In this document: positions 24,601 to 36,411 of the stretch, in pieces | Layout of the letters: the number at the start of each line of letters is the position of its first letter | Numbering within the stretch: position 1 is the first letter of the stretch | NCBI RefSeq assembly: GCF_901000735.1 | Contig: NC_081541.1 | Span: 24,739,743-24,803,742 of the forward strand | Length of the DNA: 64,000 bases | Reading direction: 5' to 3' | Source of the DNA: Corylus avellana | Taxonomy: Eukaryota > Streptophyta > Magnoliopsida > Fagales > Betulaceae | The notes under the pieces: generated by a model | Seen by the model: only the letters and a program-made list of their open reading frames with translations | What the model was told of the DNA's origin: nothing | Databases searched by the model: none | Position numbers and translations under genes: made by a program

Positions 24601-27600
24601 TCATTATTACTTATCAAAAAAAAAAAAAAAACCCAGATTTGCCTAGTAAGTAAGCAATGTGAGACTTAGCGCTCATTAATGTCTTTTTATAAACCACCCA
24701 CTTTATATGGGCAACACCTAAGCTAATATGAGACTGGTGTGTTACAGGATACATCATTGAAAACCTGCCATGAAAATGATGCATTCAATTAGAGCAAAAT
24801 CGTTTAGAACTTGCTTCTAACTTGGCAATGCTCCTTTGTCCTTTGTCATATGAAAATTTGAATACAATTTATTGATGGTAATGCTTTTTGGTTATTATCC
24901 TGATGCACATGTCATATTCTAATTCAAATTGTGAGGCATGGAGAATTGTTTAATAGCTAATTAGTTATAGGGAATATGTAAGCAATTCCCTTTTGCACCT
25001 TGATGTTTGATTCTGTAGCTAGCTTAGCCAAATTACATTTTATGTTTGGTTGGCATGAATATTACATTGATTTATTTTTAGTTGTGAGTATTATTTGAAC
25101 AATGAAGTTATTCATTAGGTATTATTGGGGTAGTGGAGGGCTTTGGTTTGAAGTGATGTTAGGGTTTAGGATATAGTTTGCTTGTGGGAAAGCATGTCAA
25201 TTTTTGGATCTATTCAAAATGATTAATGTGTAATAGATGTTGGGGTTTGAATTACTTTTCCATACTTGTGATCATTGTCCCTCTTAGGACAATATGAGAG
25301 CTATGTGAAAGGGAAAGGCCAGCGTTGGCACTTCAGAGTTGTCCAAGGATGGTGAAATGGCTCATTTCCTACTGGATTTGTTTCTTATTCTTGTTGTCTA
25401 CACTTCCTTGGATTAGCACTTGTACGTATAGGCTTTCTCAGACTAGCATTTCTATGTAATGTTCATAAGCAGAATTGTTTCTGAAAATTAGTATTGCGTG
25501 ATAACTTTCAATGCGAGGATGGCGGTCTCACTAGGTGAAAAGCTGTCTGTTGAATGGACTCCAGAGCGGAAATTATCTTGTATTAGATGATTGATTCTGG
25601 GATAAACCTGCCCATTTATTGAGGTTGCAGTATGATTTTGCTAGAAGTTAGATTCGGAGTTGATATAATCTTCATCATCAGCCATATACTTTTGGAAAAC
25701 CTATCTATTGATTGTGTTATTGACTTTATTATCTTTGGTGCCATATATCTTAGTTGCTAGTATTATTGTCATCCCATTTATGCTGATTTGAAATTTATGT
25801 GGGCTTTTATCCATGGTGATTGAGGATGTCTGTACTACTTGGATGTACATATTGATGAGGTTGGATTTAGTTTTTACAGAATGAGGTCAAAGAGAGACCA
25901 ACTACTGCTAAATGTGCACTACATCCTAAGTTGAAATGTGATAGTGAGGGTCTGGGACAGCTGCATGAAACATGTGTGGAACCTGAAGACATCCGTTTAA
26001 GCTATTGAGCATGATACAAATATGGATATATAGTGTTTGCATAGTGTCTCAGGGAATTATGACGCTGAAGAAAATCTTTTTTGAGATCGTTGTCTGAGGG
26101 AGTTACATGACAGAAAAAATCTGAAGTTCATGGATGGTAGTATAGAATGAGCCATCATTTTGGTTCATTGCTTACTGACCTATAAAGGAAATGTATTTAT
26201 TAGATCTACATCTTTTCTTCAGGTGCTTATATTGTTACCCTTGGTCCAGCATAGTCTAGGATTGATCATGTTCTTGATTGGCAGCAAGATGAGTAATTTG
26301 ATTGTTACCCTTGTTGGATGTTGGATTTCAATAAATTGTTTATGTAGATAATAGGTGATAAAATAGCCAATGAGCTCTTGCACGAATGGCACCCACCTTG
26401 GCCCACCCCACACTGGTACTATGCAGTCATGGTTCAAAACCTGTTGCGTGCGTGTGTTACCAATAAAAAAAAAGTGTTAGTAAAATATGATCTTATATTT
26501 TCTGGATGTTAATTTTTTCAGCGGAGCTGATGGTATGATCTTTTGCCAAATCTTGGGATGCATGACTGTGTTACTTTTTTCCACAATTTCTTTGATGTTT
26601 GTGGTGGCTTAGCACTTTGCACTTCCTGCAGGCTGGGACTGCTATTTATGCCTTCTTACGTTGCATTAAACTATATGTTACCCATGCAGGTCAAGTTTCG
26701 TGAGTTCATTCCTAGCATTTTACATGTATCAAGACAATGTCTTGCCTCTGGTGAGGAAGATGTAGCTGTAATTGCTTTTGAAATCTTTGATGAGTTGATT
26801 GAATCTCCTGCACCTCTTCTTGGGGAATCTGTCAAATCCATCGTGCAGTTCTCCCTTGAAGTTTGCTCAAGTCAAAATTTGGAATCCAGCACACGTCATC
26901 AGGTAGGAAGGAGTGTCAAGCATATTTTCCTGTTTTCATACTCTAGTCAGCCTTTGTAGTTGGTATACAGTTGACTGTTTAATTTGACCTGTGTGATTGC
27001 TCTTACTCCTCCTAGGGGCTCTATATAATTTGCTTGCTTATGCTTTGTTCAATTTATCAGGCTATTCAGATAATATCATGGCTAGCGAAATACAAGTCCA
27101 ATTCCCTTAAAAAGCATAAGTTGGTAATCCCTATCCTGCAAGTTATATGCCCATTGTTTGCAGAGTCCACTGATGGAGATGAAGATGATGATCTTGCACC
27201 AGATAGAGGTGCTGCTGAAGTTATTGACACTATGGCTTTGAACCTCCCAAAACATGTGTTTCCCCCTGTTTTTGAATTTGCTTCTTTGAGCAGTAAGAAT
27301 GCAAATCCAAAGTATCGGGAAGCTTCTGTTACAGCTTTAGGTGTCATTTCAGAGGGTTGTTTGGAGTCTATGAAAAAGCAGTTGGAACCTGTTCTTCATA
27401 TTGTCTTAGGGGCTTTGAGGGATCCTGAACAAATGGTTAGAGGGGCTGCATCATTTGCATTGGGTCAATTCGCTGAGCATTTGCAGCCTGAAATTGTATC
27501 TCATTATGAAAGTGTTCTTCCCTGTATCTTAAATGCCCTTGAGGATGCATCTGATGAAGTAAAGGTAATTTAGAGAAGGTGTTGAAATCTGGAATTAATT

Positions 27601-29574
27601 TTTATAAATTATTATCTTATACAAGTCGGCCGTTTTCCACAGGAGAAGTCTTACTATGCTTTGGCTGCATTTTGTGAGAACATGGGGGAGGAAATCCTCC
27701 CTTTTCTTGATCCTTTGATGGGGAGATTATTGGCAGCCCTCCAAAGCAGCCCTCGAAATTTGCAGGAGACATGCATGGTATCAAAATATATCTTATGTGC
27801 TTTAAAGACTTCCATAATTAATCTTGATATTGTTTGGATTAACTGAAACATTCATTTTCTTGTCTTTGAGTATAAATTTTAGATTTAATTTCCTTGCAGT
27901 CTGCAATTGGTTCAGTTGCAGCTGCCGCAGAGCAAGCCTTCCTCCCATATGCTGAAAGGGTTCTAGAGTTGATGAAAAATTTCATGGTGCTTACCAATGA
28001 CGAGGATCTTTGTTCACGAGCAAGGGCTACTGAACTAGTCGGAATTGTTGCAATGTCTGTAGGGAGAATGAGGATGGAACCAATTTTAACCCCTTTCATC
28101 GAAGCTGCAATTGCAGTAATTGCCATGCCACTTCTCTTTGGCTGGAATTATTATCACTATTCTTTAAGTAATTATTTTATGTCTTTATTCTCAGGGTTTT
28201 GGATTGGAGTTCAGTGAGCTTCGGGAGTACACCCATGGATTCTTCAGCAATATAGCAGAAATTTTGGCTGATGGTTTTGTGCAGGTGCGCATGGATGGAT
28301 TTGTAAAATTGAACTCTTGTGGATCTTTCTTAGTGCCTATGTTTACATGTGAATTTTTATCCTGGTAAACAGTATCTTCCTCATGTGGTACCTCTAGCAT
28401 TTGCTTCCTGCAATCTGGATGATGGCTCTGCGGTGGACATTGATGAGTCCGATGATGAAACTTTTAATGGATTTGGTGGAGTTTCATCTGATGACGAAGC
28501 TCATGATGAGCCAAGAGTACGTAATATCAGTATAAGAACTGGAGTTCTGGATGAAAAGGCTGCTGCTACTCAAGCTCTTGGATTATTTGCACAACACACA
28601 AAAAGTTCTTATGCACCGTATCCTTTCACATTTCTATTTATTTTGGTATTTTTTCCCATCTCAACCTTGTGATGGTAAAGATGCATATATGAAGTAAAGT
28701 AGGTTTTGGGTTTCTTAATCTTTCTAAGCTATTTGGAGGAGTCACTGAAAATTTTGGTAAGACATGCTGGGTATTTTCATGAAGATGTTCGGCTTCAGGC
28801 AGTCACAGCTTTGAAACGTGAGTGGGAGCTCTGCTTATGGCAAAATTATCTGTACTGTGCATACAACCCATTTTGTCTCCTCTTTCCTTGGTCAAATATT
28901 TCCCTTATGCACTGTGAAATGTGACTAGCTTTCATAAAATAACTTATTCAAGTTGGTTAATTCGGAAGCAGTTTATTGCTAGATCAAAAATTCTGCTGAT
29001 CACTTTTGTTGAAAAACTAGTGCCATCTTGACATTATCAGCAGAGCCTTATCTCCAGCTCTTCTATTCTAATGATTTCAAGATGTGAGTGGTTTTGTTCT
29101 CTTCCATTCTGTCTTTATCAAGCCCCCCTCCCCCCACAAAAGAAAAAAGGAGTTAAAATAAATATGATAAAACGATATTGTAGAAACCAAGGAAATATAT
29201 TTAGGCTTATTCAAGCTCAGTGAACCTATCCGAGACAAGCAGTGAAGGTTTACTTCAGGTTTGCTGTACAGGTCTATATATAGCTACAATAGTATACTGG
29301 TATAATGTTGTAAGTTGGGATGGGGAACTATGTTTCCAGATCATTATTTTCTGTCTTAACTTTACACTCAATTGTACAGAATTGAATACTTGATAATTGA
29401 TAGTGGAAGTTGTAGATACTGGTAAACTTTCAAGTCTGATATCACTTCATACCTGGTGGGTTTCAAATTCATGTATGAATCTATGGAATGCTCATTTATA
29501 AAGTTATTTTAACTGCAGATGTCTTAACAGCGGCACAGGCAATCTTCCAGAGTCAAAATGTTAGTTTGCATCAG

Positions 29575-29616
<42 letters not shown>

Positions 29617-31786
29617 TGGGTTCTTATACTTGCAATTTGAAGTATGGTTTTTATTTGTCATCTGGATTTGTTTATTAAGAGTTTGTGGTGCTTTTTATCT
29701 GACAATATCGGTTTCGTGTATATCTTAGTCAATAGAAGTACTGTCTCAGTTGTCAATGCTTTTAGAAGCAGGCTTTTAACGTTAGCAACTTGAGTTTGAA
29801 AGTACTCATAAAAAAAAGAAAAAAGAAAAAAGAAAAAAAAGTTAAGTTTGAAAGCTATCTTGGTCTTGTTACTGTCTGTTGTGTAAATTGCCATAGGTGG
29901 GCAGGATATACTACTAAGTTCTAATATGATCACAATCTTTCTTCTTGTTTGGCAGGATGGACCAGCAAAGACGAAAGAAATTTTTGGTAAGAACATGATA
30001 TAGGAATGGCAAATATCTGCAAAAAATATCTTAGTATCAAAATTGCTTGGCCTGGCTGGTTTTCTAGCAGTGGTAGAAATCTTATCATTCTCTTTATATT
30101 CTACAGATTCCGTGATGAATATCTATATCAAGACTATGACTGAAGATGATGACAAGGAAGTTGTTGCTCAAGCTTGTATGAGCATAGCTGACATCATCAA
30201 GGAATATGGTTACATGGCCATTGAGCCATGTAAGTATAGATCTAGTTGCCTTCATTTTGCGTATTATTCAAAGAAATCTTTCCTATTCAAATAAAATTTC
30301 TTACTTAGAACTTGCTTTTTATGTGATCTAATTTCAGATGTGCCTCGGCTTGTTGATGCTACTTTGTTATTGCTTCGAGAGAAATCCGTTTGTCAGCGAA
30401 TAGAATCGGACAGCGAGATTGATGATGATGATACCAAACACGACGAAGATCTTATGGATGCAGTTTCTGATCTTCTTCCTGCATTTGCCAAGTCCATGGG
30501 TTCTCATTTTGCACCCATCTTTGCAAACCTATTTGATCCTTTAATGAAATTCGCGGTGGGTTAGCAACTGATCTTGTGGTGTCATTTCTTTGTTGAAATA
30601 TCTCACTGTTTTAGTTATTGGCATATGCAGAGAGCTTCACGGCCTCCACAAGATCGGACCATGGTGGTTGCTTGCCTCGCTGAAGTAGCTCAGGATATGG
30701 GTTCTCCAATAGCAGACTATGTTGATGTAATTTTATTGCTTCCCTTTTTTTTTTTTTTTTTTCAATCTAATTTTTGGATCATTAATGGTGTAAGAATATA
30801 CTGCTGATTTTTGAAACCTCCATACGCTTCAGCGGGTGATGCCTTTGGTAAAGAAAGAACTAGTTTCACCTGAGGGAACTAATAGAAGGAATGCTGCATT
30901 TTGTGTTGGAGAGCTGTGCAAAAATGGAGGCGAGTCAACTTTGAAGTATCCTTCTAAATAGTCATGTTGCTTGGAGAGCAGTTTCTGATCTTTTGGTAGT
31001 TTTGAATTTTGATTTACCTTCCTGTTTGTGGGGATGTTGGGTTTTAATTGGGGCGTGCACATTTACGTGATTAAGTCTTCTATGTTGGAATTAATCTCAT
31101 CTTCCAAATTGAAACTTACATCAATACCAGACACTACAATGAAATATTACATGGACTCTTCCCACTTTTTGGGGATTCTGAGCCAGACAATGCTGTCAGG
31201 GATAACGCGGCTGGCGCAGTGGCAAGGATGATAATGGTGCATCCTGAGTCCATCCCACTAAATCAGGTTATCTTTTGGTGTCATCTTTCTTTTTTTTGAA
31301 AGAAAATTAATCGTCATAGCTAATTATTGTTTTTGGATCTGTCTCTCTTGGTTGCTTTTCCCAGGTCCTTCCCGTTTTCTTAAAGGTTCTTCCTTTAAAA
31401 GAAGATCATGAGGAGTCCATGACAGTATATGGTTGTGTATCTACTCTTGTTTTATCATCAAATCCCCAGGTACTTGGTTTTGTTCCCTAATCTCAATGTA
31501 AAATTGGCTGACCGGTTGTTTAAATTCTTGCTTTCCAAGAAATGATTTTTTACTGGTTTTGTTTTTTCACTTTTGATGCAAGCAGATCCTCTCTCTAGTT
31601 CCTGAGTTGGTCAATCTTTTTGCTCAAGTAGTGGTGTCGCCTGAAGAAACTTCTGAAGTCAAAGCTCTAGTGGGCAGAGCTTTCTCTCACTTGATTTCTC
31701 TATATGGTCAACAAATACAGCCCCTTTTGAGCAACCTTCCTCCTATGCATGCTAATGCTCTAGCTGCATTTGCCCAAAGAAGCTGA
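10479..31786 (+). CDS. IMB4: Importin-beta 4 (karyopherin), complete, 20 exons, 1048 aa
   Basis: Nuclear transport receptor of the importin-4 type. Exons: 10479-10753, 11848-11980, 12793-12929, 13037-13082, 26690-26902, 27061-27564, 27643-27777, 27900-28115, 28195-28284, 28373-28617, 28729-28817, 29519-29559, 29956-29986, 30107-30229, 30338-30555, 30631-30726, 30833-30945, 31131-31266, 31365-31469, 31586-31786. All junctions are GT-AG and all phases join. The total is 3147 bases with stop TGA. The protein starts [20 protein letters not shown] and ends LAAFAQRS. Residues about 23-90 match the importin-beta N-terminal (Ran-binding) domain; the rest is HEAT/ARM repeats with acidic loops ([31 protein letters not shown]). 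It closely resembles what I remember of Arabidopsis At4g27640 (IMB4), reported to import GRF-interacting factors. Intron 4 is 13.6 kb because of transposon insertions; the exons themselves look undamaged. Small exon 13 (31 bases) is supported by phase and homology. Confidence 0.95.
13132..14003. mobile_element. hAT-like non-autonomous element (872 bp) with 8-bp target duplication
   Basis: Exactly flanked by TATACAAG (13124-13131 and 14004-14011), the 8-base target duplication size of hAT elements. The two subterminal regions are full of CCGGTTAA, ACCGATA and GGTCCG words in both orientations (13150-13330 and 13825-13995). They fold back on each other; the extreme ends are only loosely inverse. 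A poly-T tract lies at 13328-13354. No transposase. It is located in importin intron 4, 50 bases after exon 4. Confidence 0.8.
14978..15000 (-). mobile_element. Ultra-short LINE insertion: 3' tail only, 16-bp target duplication
   Basis: A 23-base insert, poly-T then GATAAGTAA, lies between two perfect copies of CCTCTTTCTTTTGGAA (14962-14977 and 15001-15016). TTACTTATC followed by poly-A is the 3' terminus of the full LINE at 18571-24630, and the 15847 LINE has nearly the same tail. This is therefore the minus-strand 3' end of the same LINE family, truncated to almost nothing. Confidence 0.85.
15656..15687. repeat. (CA)n microsatellite
   Basis: About 16 CA units followed by a short TA run, in importin intron 4. 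Confidence 0.9.
15847..17880 (-). mobile_element. 5'-truncated L1-type LINE fragment, reverse transcriptase C-terminal half
   Basis: The minus-strand 3' end is the poly-T/ATAAGTAAT at 15849-15864. Reading from right to left, broken frames encode reverse-transcriptase pieces: [16 protein letters not shown] near 17860-17810, [10 protein letters not shown] near 17570, and the catalytic [10 protein letters not shown] near 17400. The thumb region follows ([15 protein letters not shown] near 17230), then the zf-RVT domain ([17 protein letters not shown] near 16370; [15 protein letters not shown] near 16240). Stops and frameshifts interrupt all of it, so it is inactive. The 5' part (endonuclease, ORF1) is missing. 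It sits in importin intron 4. Confidence 0.85.
18720..20909 (+). pseudogene. LINE ORF1 (gag-like), broken
   Basis: RNA-binding ORF1 of a plant L1 element. The early part reads [20 protein letters not shown] and [19 protein letters not shown] around 18750-19070, with stops. It then continues in one frame to about 19599 and in another from 19542 to the end. A single in-frame TAA lies at 19980-19982 in that second frame. The last section is Ser/Glu-rich and ends in an [10 protein letters not shown] tail. A CCHC knuckle was not found. The stop TGA overlaps the ORF2 start as ATGA at 20906-20909. Confidence 0.75.
20906..24470 (+). pseudogene. LINE ORF2 (endonuclease + reverse transcriptase + zf-RVT), frameshifted
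   Basis: Starts [14 protein letters not shown]. The AP-type endonuclease covers 20906-21720: catalytic [23 protein letters not shown] and SDHFPIF motifs are present. The reverse transcriptase runs from about 22200 ([36 protein letters not shown]) through [20 protein letters not shown] to the catalytic [12 protein letters not shown] near 22965, and on to 23480. The zf-RVT domain [19 protein letters not shown] lies near 24170. Frames break at about 21755, at a run of ten G at about 21964-21973, at a TAG at 22154, and at about 22785, 23480, 23640 and 24075. The domain order is complete, but no functional protein can be read. The breaks are few compared with the 15847 LINE, so this copy is younger. 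Confidence 0.9.
24648..26689 (+). other. Remaining part of importin intron 4
   Basis: Ordinary T-rich intron sequence between the LINE and exon 5. I see no coding similarity, TIR structure or RNA gene. Spurious short ORFs occur. Confidence 0.6.
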
Positions 31787-32600
31787 AATCTAGTCAGAAT
31801 GTTACCATAATTTCCTGTCATTTTGACTTGTTTGGTCATCAAATTTGTTTCTCGAACATAATTTTTTGTTATCCCCTATTCTTTAGTTGGAAGCTTGTGG
31901 ACCCTGAAAGAAGATTGACATCTCTCTGAGGTATGCATCTGATATTGGTGGAAAATTATAAATAATTGGCATACAAAAAAAACCCTATTAGATTGATCTT
32001 TATTCTTAACTGTGCATGCTTCTAGATTCTGTTTGTGATTATAATGTTTAGTCATACCATTCTACACGATTTGATATGTTAAAAAGTTTAAAATATTCCA
32101 GTAATTTGTCAACCAACAAAGGTTGAAGTTTAAATAATTATTAGTTATTGGATTGGAAAAGTTAACCAGGTCTTTGATTTGGTGAAAGAAGTTTTCAAAT
32201 AAGGCCAATCATTTTGAGAGTTCTATGGACATTCTTCGCGTCAGAGTCTACAAAAATTCTTCCTTACTGTAGTGTTCCCCTTTGGCAATACCATGTTTAT
32301 GCTGTTGAATTTCATCACTGCATCAAACATTAATTCAGATATTCTTGTTCATTTTTGCAGGTTGTTGGTCCTGCTGCTTCCAGTGCCTTCTCTCCATTTT
32401 TCCTGCTTGGAGACACTGCTTTTCTTCCATTTTTACAACTGTCTTAAAATATTCATATCTTTTCAATACATATTGTATTTTATTTGGTTTTGCCCTCTGT
32501 GTTATGTTCTTTAATTTATTTGTTTGTTGAGCTTGAAGTGGCGAAAGTTGTGTTTTGAGGTTTTTTGTATATTACAAGTTAATTCTTTAACAGTAACTTA
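31787..32600 (+). other. Importin-beta 4 3' UTR with a likely 3'-UTR intron
   Basis: After the stop, a donor-like GAG|GTATGC occurs at about 31930 and a polypyrimidine/TTTTTGCAG acceptor at about 32360. This suggests an intron of roughly 430 bases in the 3' UTR. The third copy after the gap keeps both sites (CAG|GTATGC at about 62950 and TTTTTGCAG at about 63385). AT-rich polyadenylation-like sequence follows at 32440-32600. The transcript end is not fixed by sequence. Confidence 0.5.
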
Positions 32601-34151
32601 TAGGTTTCAATGGCATTAAGAATTTGCAATTTACAGTGTTGTACGTTTGTTCGGAGACAGACGATTGTCTATTATTTTTCCCCTTTTTCGTTATGCCCCT
32701 TCTGGTTGGTTGGTTGGCAGGAATTGGAGCTAGCTGAGTGTGGCTATGCTTATTAGTGTTTTCAGATAAGTTTTTTTTTATTTTTTATTTTTTATTTTAT
32801 TTTTTATTTTTTATAAAGAGGTAAGAATAGCTTTTCGATGGAGTCTACATTTGAGAATATATATATATATATATTGGTGAGGGTAAACCTACTTATTTTG
32901 ACAAAACACAAAGTACTGAAAATAAATAATTAAGTAAAAGAGAAAGAGACCAAGTGATTGTGTGGCCACCGTTAATACAGAGGAGTGGTTGTGTGGCCAC
33001 CTCGATTTGGTTGGGATGTACAGCTACTCTCATTTGGTCCTGGTGACAACGCGGTCACCTTTGACTTATTGTGGTGGCTATATGACCACTTTTGACTAGA
33101 AGAGAGGTGGTTGTATGGCATTTTTATCGCATGCCCAACTTTGACTAAGTGGTCATGCAATTATCTCTTTTGTGGCTAAAAAATTCACTCTTTTTTCTTA
33201 AGTAATAAAAAAATATATAGTTTTTTAATATTTTTAAATAATTAGTTGGCCTCTACACGAATAAGGTTTTCCTCTAAACTCCCGGTCCATAAAAATGATA
33301 TGTCACTTTGCATTTGAGAAACACATTCTTTTATAATTGCAAAGACAAAGTTGAAAGTTTTTTAATTAAAAGTCATGTAGTTGGAGCAAACGCTTTCACT
33401 CAGGTGGGCTTCAACTTAAGGCCGATTGATCTCTCAAGTACTTGCTGAATCATAAGTACCATCTCCTTGAACATTCTTTCTCCGCTCAAAATTTTTCATG
33501 AAGCTTTTGGAAATACGATCTACATCAATTGTGGACTTAGATCAGGCTTGGGATACGTCTCCTTGTGCTTTGTGAGTCTCCAAAACTCCATGATATGGAC
33601 CATCGGTCCGATGGAATATAGGCCGTGCCATCGGCACTCTTAAGTTAAAATAAGATAACCCATCAATTTTGTAAGTTAGATCATCAATCCTCTATGAAAA
33701 AGGTGTAGACTGAGTGGTAGAGACCGAATGACTCTTTTCGCTGACATCTTTTTTCCAAAATGTCAACGAAAACAATTGGCTCCCAACAATAGGGCACTTT
33801 GAAAATCCAAAGGCCTGCAATTGATTTTAAAAAGAAAAAGGAAGAAGACAAATAGCAAAAGATCAAATATTTGATCCCTTATTAGTTCCAACAGATTACA
33901 CAAACATAGAAATTCTTACGACATTAATTATTACAAGCTATAGCGTACGCCTTGCTTATTATTCTGCATTATAAGCCAGCAAACGACACAAAAGAGGCCA
34001 GCCAAGGGCTTTTACAACAAACCAAACCCAACAAGGTACGACATACATAGGTACCTATTATTCAACAATATAAGCTACCAAACGACAACACTCCCCCATG
34101 CATGCATGCAGATTTGCTTTAATTCAGACCTTCCCACTATACAACAACACT

Positions 34152-35210
34152 CTACCGCTTCATCGCTCCTTCAACAACTGGAGCCATCGCCACTCCTTGA
34201 TTGTGCATGTGCGTGTTCCCAGCCCATCCTATGCATATATCAAACAAAACCAATCAGAATACTACACACCCTCTCCACTACATATAATTGCGGATTTAGG
34301 CTATTGGGTAGCTCCCCAAAATTTTAAAATTCTCTTAAAATTTAGGTTTTTTTAAGTTCAATTATCAAAAAAATGTATTTTTTTCCCTAAGTATTTTTTT
34401 TTTTACAATTTTGCCCCTCATATCAAATTTTTTGGTTCGCCTTAGAGTATGCTTGGGTGTAGGTTTGAGGGACCTAAAAGTACGTTTAACACTTAAAAAA
34501 TACATTTGAAGAAAAAATTATCTGTTTGGTAAAAAAAATTTAAGGGTCAAAAAGCTTAAAAATGGTTAAAACACATTTTTGGCAAAAACTTAAAATGAAG
34601 TTTTTGTTAAAAAACAATTTTTAACTTAAAAGTTATATTTCTTAAACGTAATCCCAAATATGCTCTTAAAGCCTACACTTCTTGATGTTGTTGTGAAAAT
34701 CACCAATTCATTTTGAATGAATCAATATTATTGGAGTTTGGATCCAATAATAATTTTTAGTGTCACGTCAAGAAGCATGCACTTGGAAGTGTGAGAGTAA
34801 GAGTGATAACCCATTAAAGTAAACATTTAGTTTCAAGTAGTTATTGATAGAGAAGTATTTTACCGACAGAGACATCAAAACCACGGTTTTTGAGCTCACG
34901 ATACTCTTGGCACAAGGCACAATGAAAGCAGAAAAAATGAACACAGCAATCCCAACATGGGCTCTCCTTCAACATATATTGTCTTCGCAGTTTAGATCGA
35001 TAATAGCACGAGTAATAGAAAGCACAACCAGTGAAAGCACTCAACAAGTAAAACAGGGCCGTGTTTGCACCGCAAGCTGAAAGTTTTCACAAATAGCACA
35101 TCCATGTTAAAAAAGTACAACCAGTGAAAGCACTCAACAAGTAAAACAGGGCCGCGTTTGCACCGCAAGCTGAAAGTTTTCACAAATAGTACATCCATGT
35201 TAAAAAAGTC

Positions 35211-35241
<31 letters not shown>

Positions 35242-36108
35242 ACTATACGACCATTGTTATGCAATTGATAGTTTAACATGGTATAAGAACCAAAAGTCAT
35301 GGGATCGAACCTTAACTCCGTCAAATCACCTCCCATTTAAATTAAATATTTCACGTATTGGGCCTCAGCTTTTGGGACAACTGATAATTTAACAAAAATG
35401 ATGTGGCAGTGCAAATAAACCATTGATTTTACTTTTTTACAAGTTCTTTTTCATTCAACGGTTGACTTGTACTGTCATCTTATTTCAATTGTATAACAAT
35501 CGTATAACAGTATTTTAAAGAGCATAACTCGGAGTTTTCTGTCCTACTTACAGGATGATCCTCTATCTACAATCTCGGAGACTTGCCCGAAAGTAATACA
35601 TGGACACCAAAATGTCAAGCAACCTGCGACAGAATTAGCATATTAATTAGTTTTAAACCCCAAATATTACACAAGGATTTTCTTTCTAGATCATGGAAAA
35701 GAATTTGTTTGTTTGTTTTTTAGTTTTGATTAGTTTTGATTAGTGTTTTTTTTTTTTTTCCAATAAACGGGATATTTGGGGCTTTGCCCTAATTAGGTCT
35801 TTGAGACATCATGTAAAGCGCCGCTCTACATGGCCAGTCAGGTTATAAAACTTTGGCATTCGCCCACGATCATGGCCCCAAGAAATTAGTTGTACTCAAG
35901 GGATCGAGGGTTGAACCAAGTAACTTACCACTCGAGTTAATCCCTCGGGGGTTAAGAAAAGAAGTTTTAACATTGCTTAATGCAGAACATAATCTCTTCT
36001 TCAAGTAAGACAAAAAAAAGAAAGGAGAAGGAATTTACAGCTACGCATGTCAGAGAAGCAGCTCCAGAGGCCGGTTGACCAAGGACCTTCACCCTTTGGT
36101 TGAACCAT
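34152..36108 (-). CDS. PLAC8 / PLANT CADMIUM RESISTANCE-like protein, complete, 4 exons, 143 aa
   Basis: Exons on the minus strand: 36039-36108, 35552-35623, 34864-35076, 34152-34228. All introns are GT-AG and the phases join. The total is 432 bases including TAG. The protein starts [20 protein letters not shown], then CCLTFWCPC, the family's CCxxxxCPC signature. A hydrophobic segment ([20 protein letters not shown]) and the Cys-rich [18 protein letters not shown] follow, then [13 protein letters not shown] and a short tail ending GAMKR. Family members (PCR/FW2.2-CNR type) are small plasma-membrane proteins implicated in Cd/Zn efflux, Ca entry or organ size. Which applies here cannot be told. 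The length is at the short end of the family, through a short N-terminus. The 3' edge of intron 2 and the start of exon 3 are tandemly duplicated (35024-35209). Only the proximal acceptor keeps the frame open. Confidence 0.92.
35024..35209. repeat. 93-bp tandem duplication across the intron 2/exon 3 border of the PLAC8 gene
   Basis: Units 35024-35116 and 35117-35209 differ at only a few positions. Each contains ACAACCAGTGAAAGCACTCA, the acceptor CTTTCAG and the first 53 bases of exon 3. Splicing to the distal acceptor (exon from 35169) would run into a stop, so the duplicate is an intronic decoy. It is absent from the copy-2 pseudogene. A (TA)n tract follows at 35216-35237. Confidence 0.9.
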
Positions 36109-36225
36109 TTTGGAGGCAGCAGCAACCTTATTTCAATGAGCTCAGGTTTGCACAAAAATGGGAGAAAACCAGAGAGGAGAGAGGAGAGAGGAGAAAGCTT
36201 TGCATGGAGAGAGCTGCTTATTCAG

Positions 36226-36237
36226 ATTGTATATATA
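36226..36237 (-). promoter_or_regulatory. TATA box of the PLAC8 gene
   Basis: On the minus strand TATATATA stands about 120 bases before the ATG, followed by a pyrimidine-rich (CTCTC)n leader (about 36175-36195). Spacing and context suit a plant core promoter; the transcript start is inferred at about 36200. Confidence 0.55.
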
Positions 36238-36411
36238 GAGAGACAGGGGAGAGTGAAAAAAGTGGGCATGTGAGCAAGTTTTCCTCTGTTCACACAGGCT
36301 AGCTACTTTGTCTCTACTTCATAATCATGCACGGAGAAGTTAAGATACCTTATAATTATTCAAAAGTGCCATTTTGGGGGTCAATGACTTCCTTTTTATT
36401 TATTTTTTATT

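Larger units (their letters stand above)
18571..24630 (+). mobile_element. Near full-length L1-type LINE (about 6.06 kb) in importin intron 4
   Basis: It ends ATTACTTATC plus an A15-17 tail (24606-24630). The target duplication AAACCCAGATTTGCCTAGT is present at 18552-18570 and after the tail (about 24629-24647). It contains ORF1 and ORF2 on the plus strand, both broken. The 5' boundary is unusual: the first 36 or so bases after the left target duplication repeat the host flank (TAATTTGGAATTGTCCTAGA...AAACCCA, also at 18521-18557), before a (CT)n tract at 18632-18652 and the LINE proper. Confidence 0.9.
29165..36110. repeat. Host block copy 1 (importin 3' half + PLAC8 gene) of a segmental duplication
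   Basis: Parts of this block recur in the same order further right. Intron 11 sequence (29165-29270), the (CT)n after exon 12 (29568-29605) and the downstream region (32735-32950) recur at 39966-41749. The spacer and PLAC8 region (32955-35100) recur at 56974-58810. Aligned by eye, the copies are roughly 80-85 per cent alike. Here the importin exons and the PLAC8 gene are intact. It also holds the empty site AAGTGATTGTGTGG (32952-32965) of the CACTA element found in copy 2. Confidence 0.85.
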
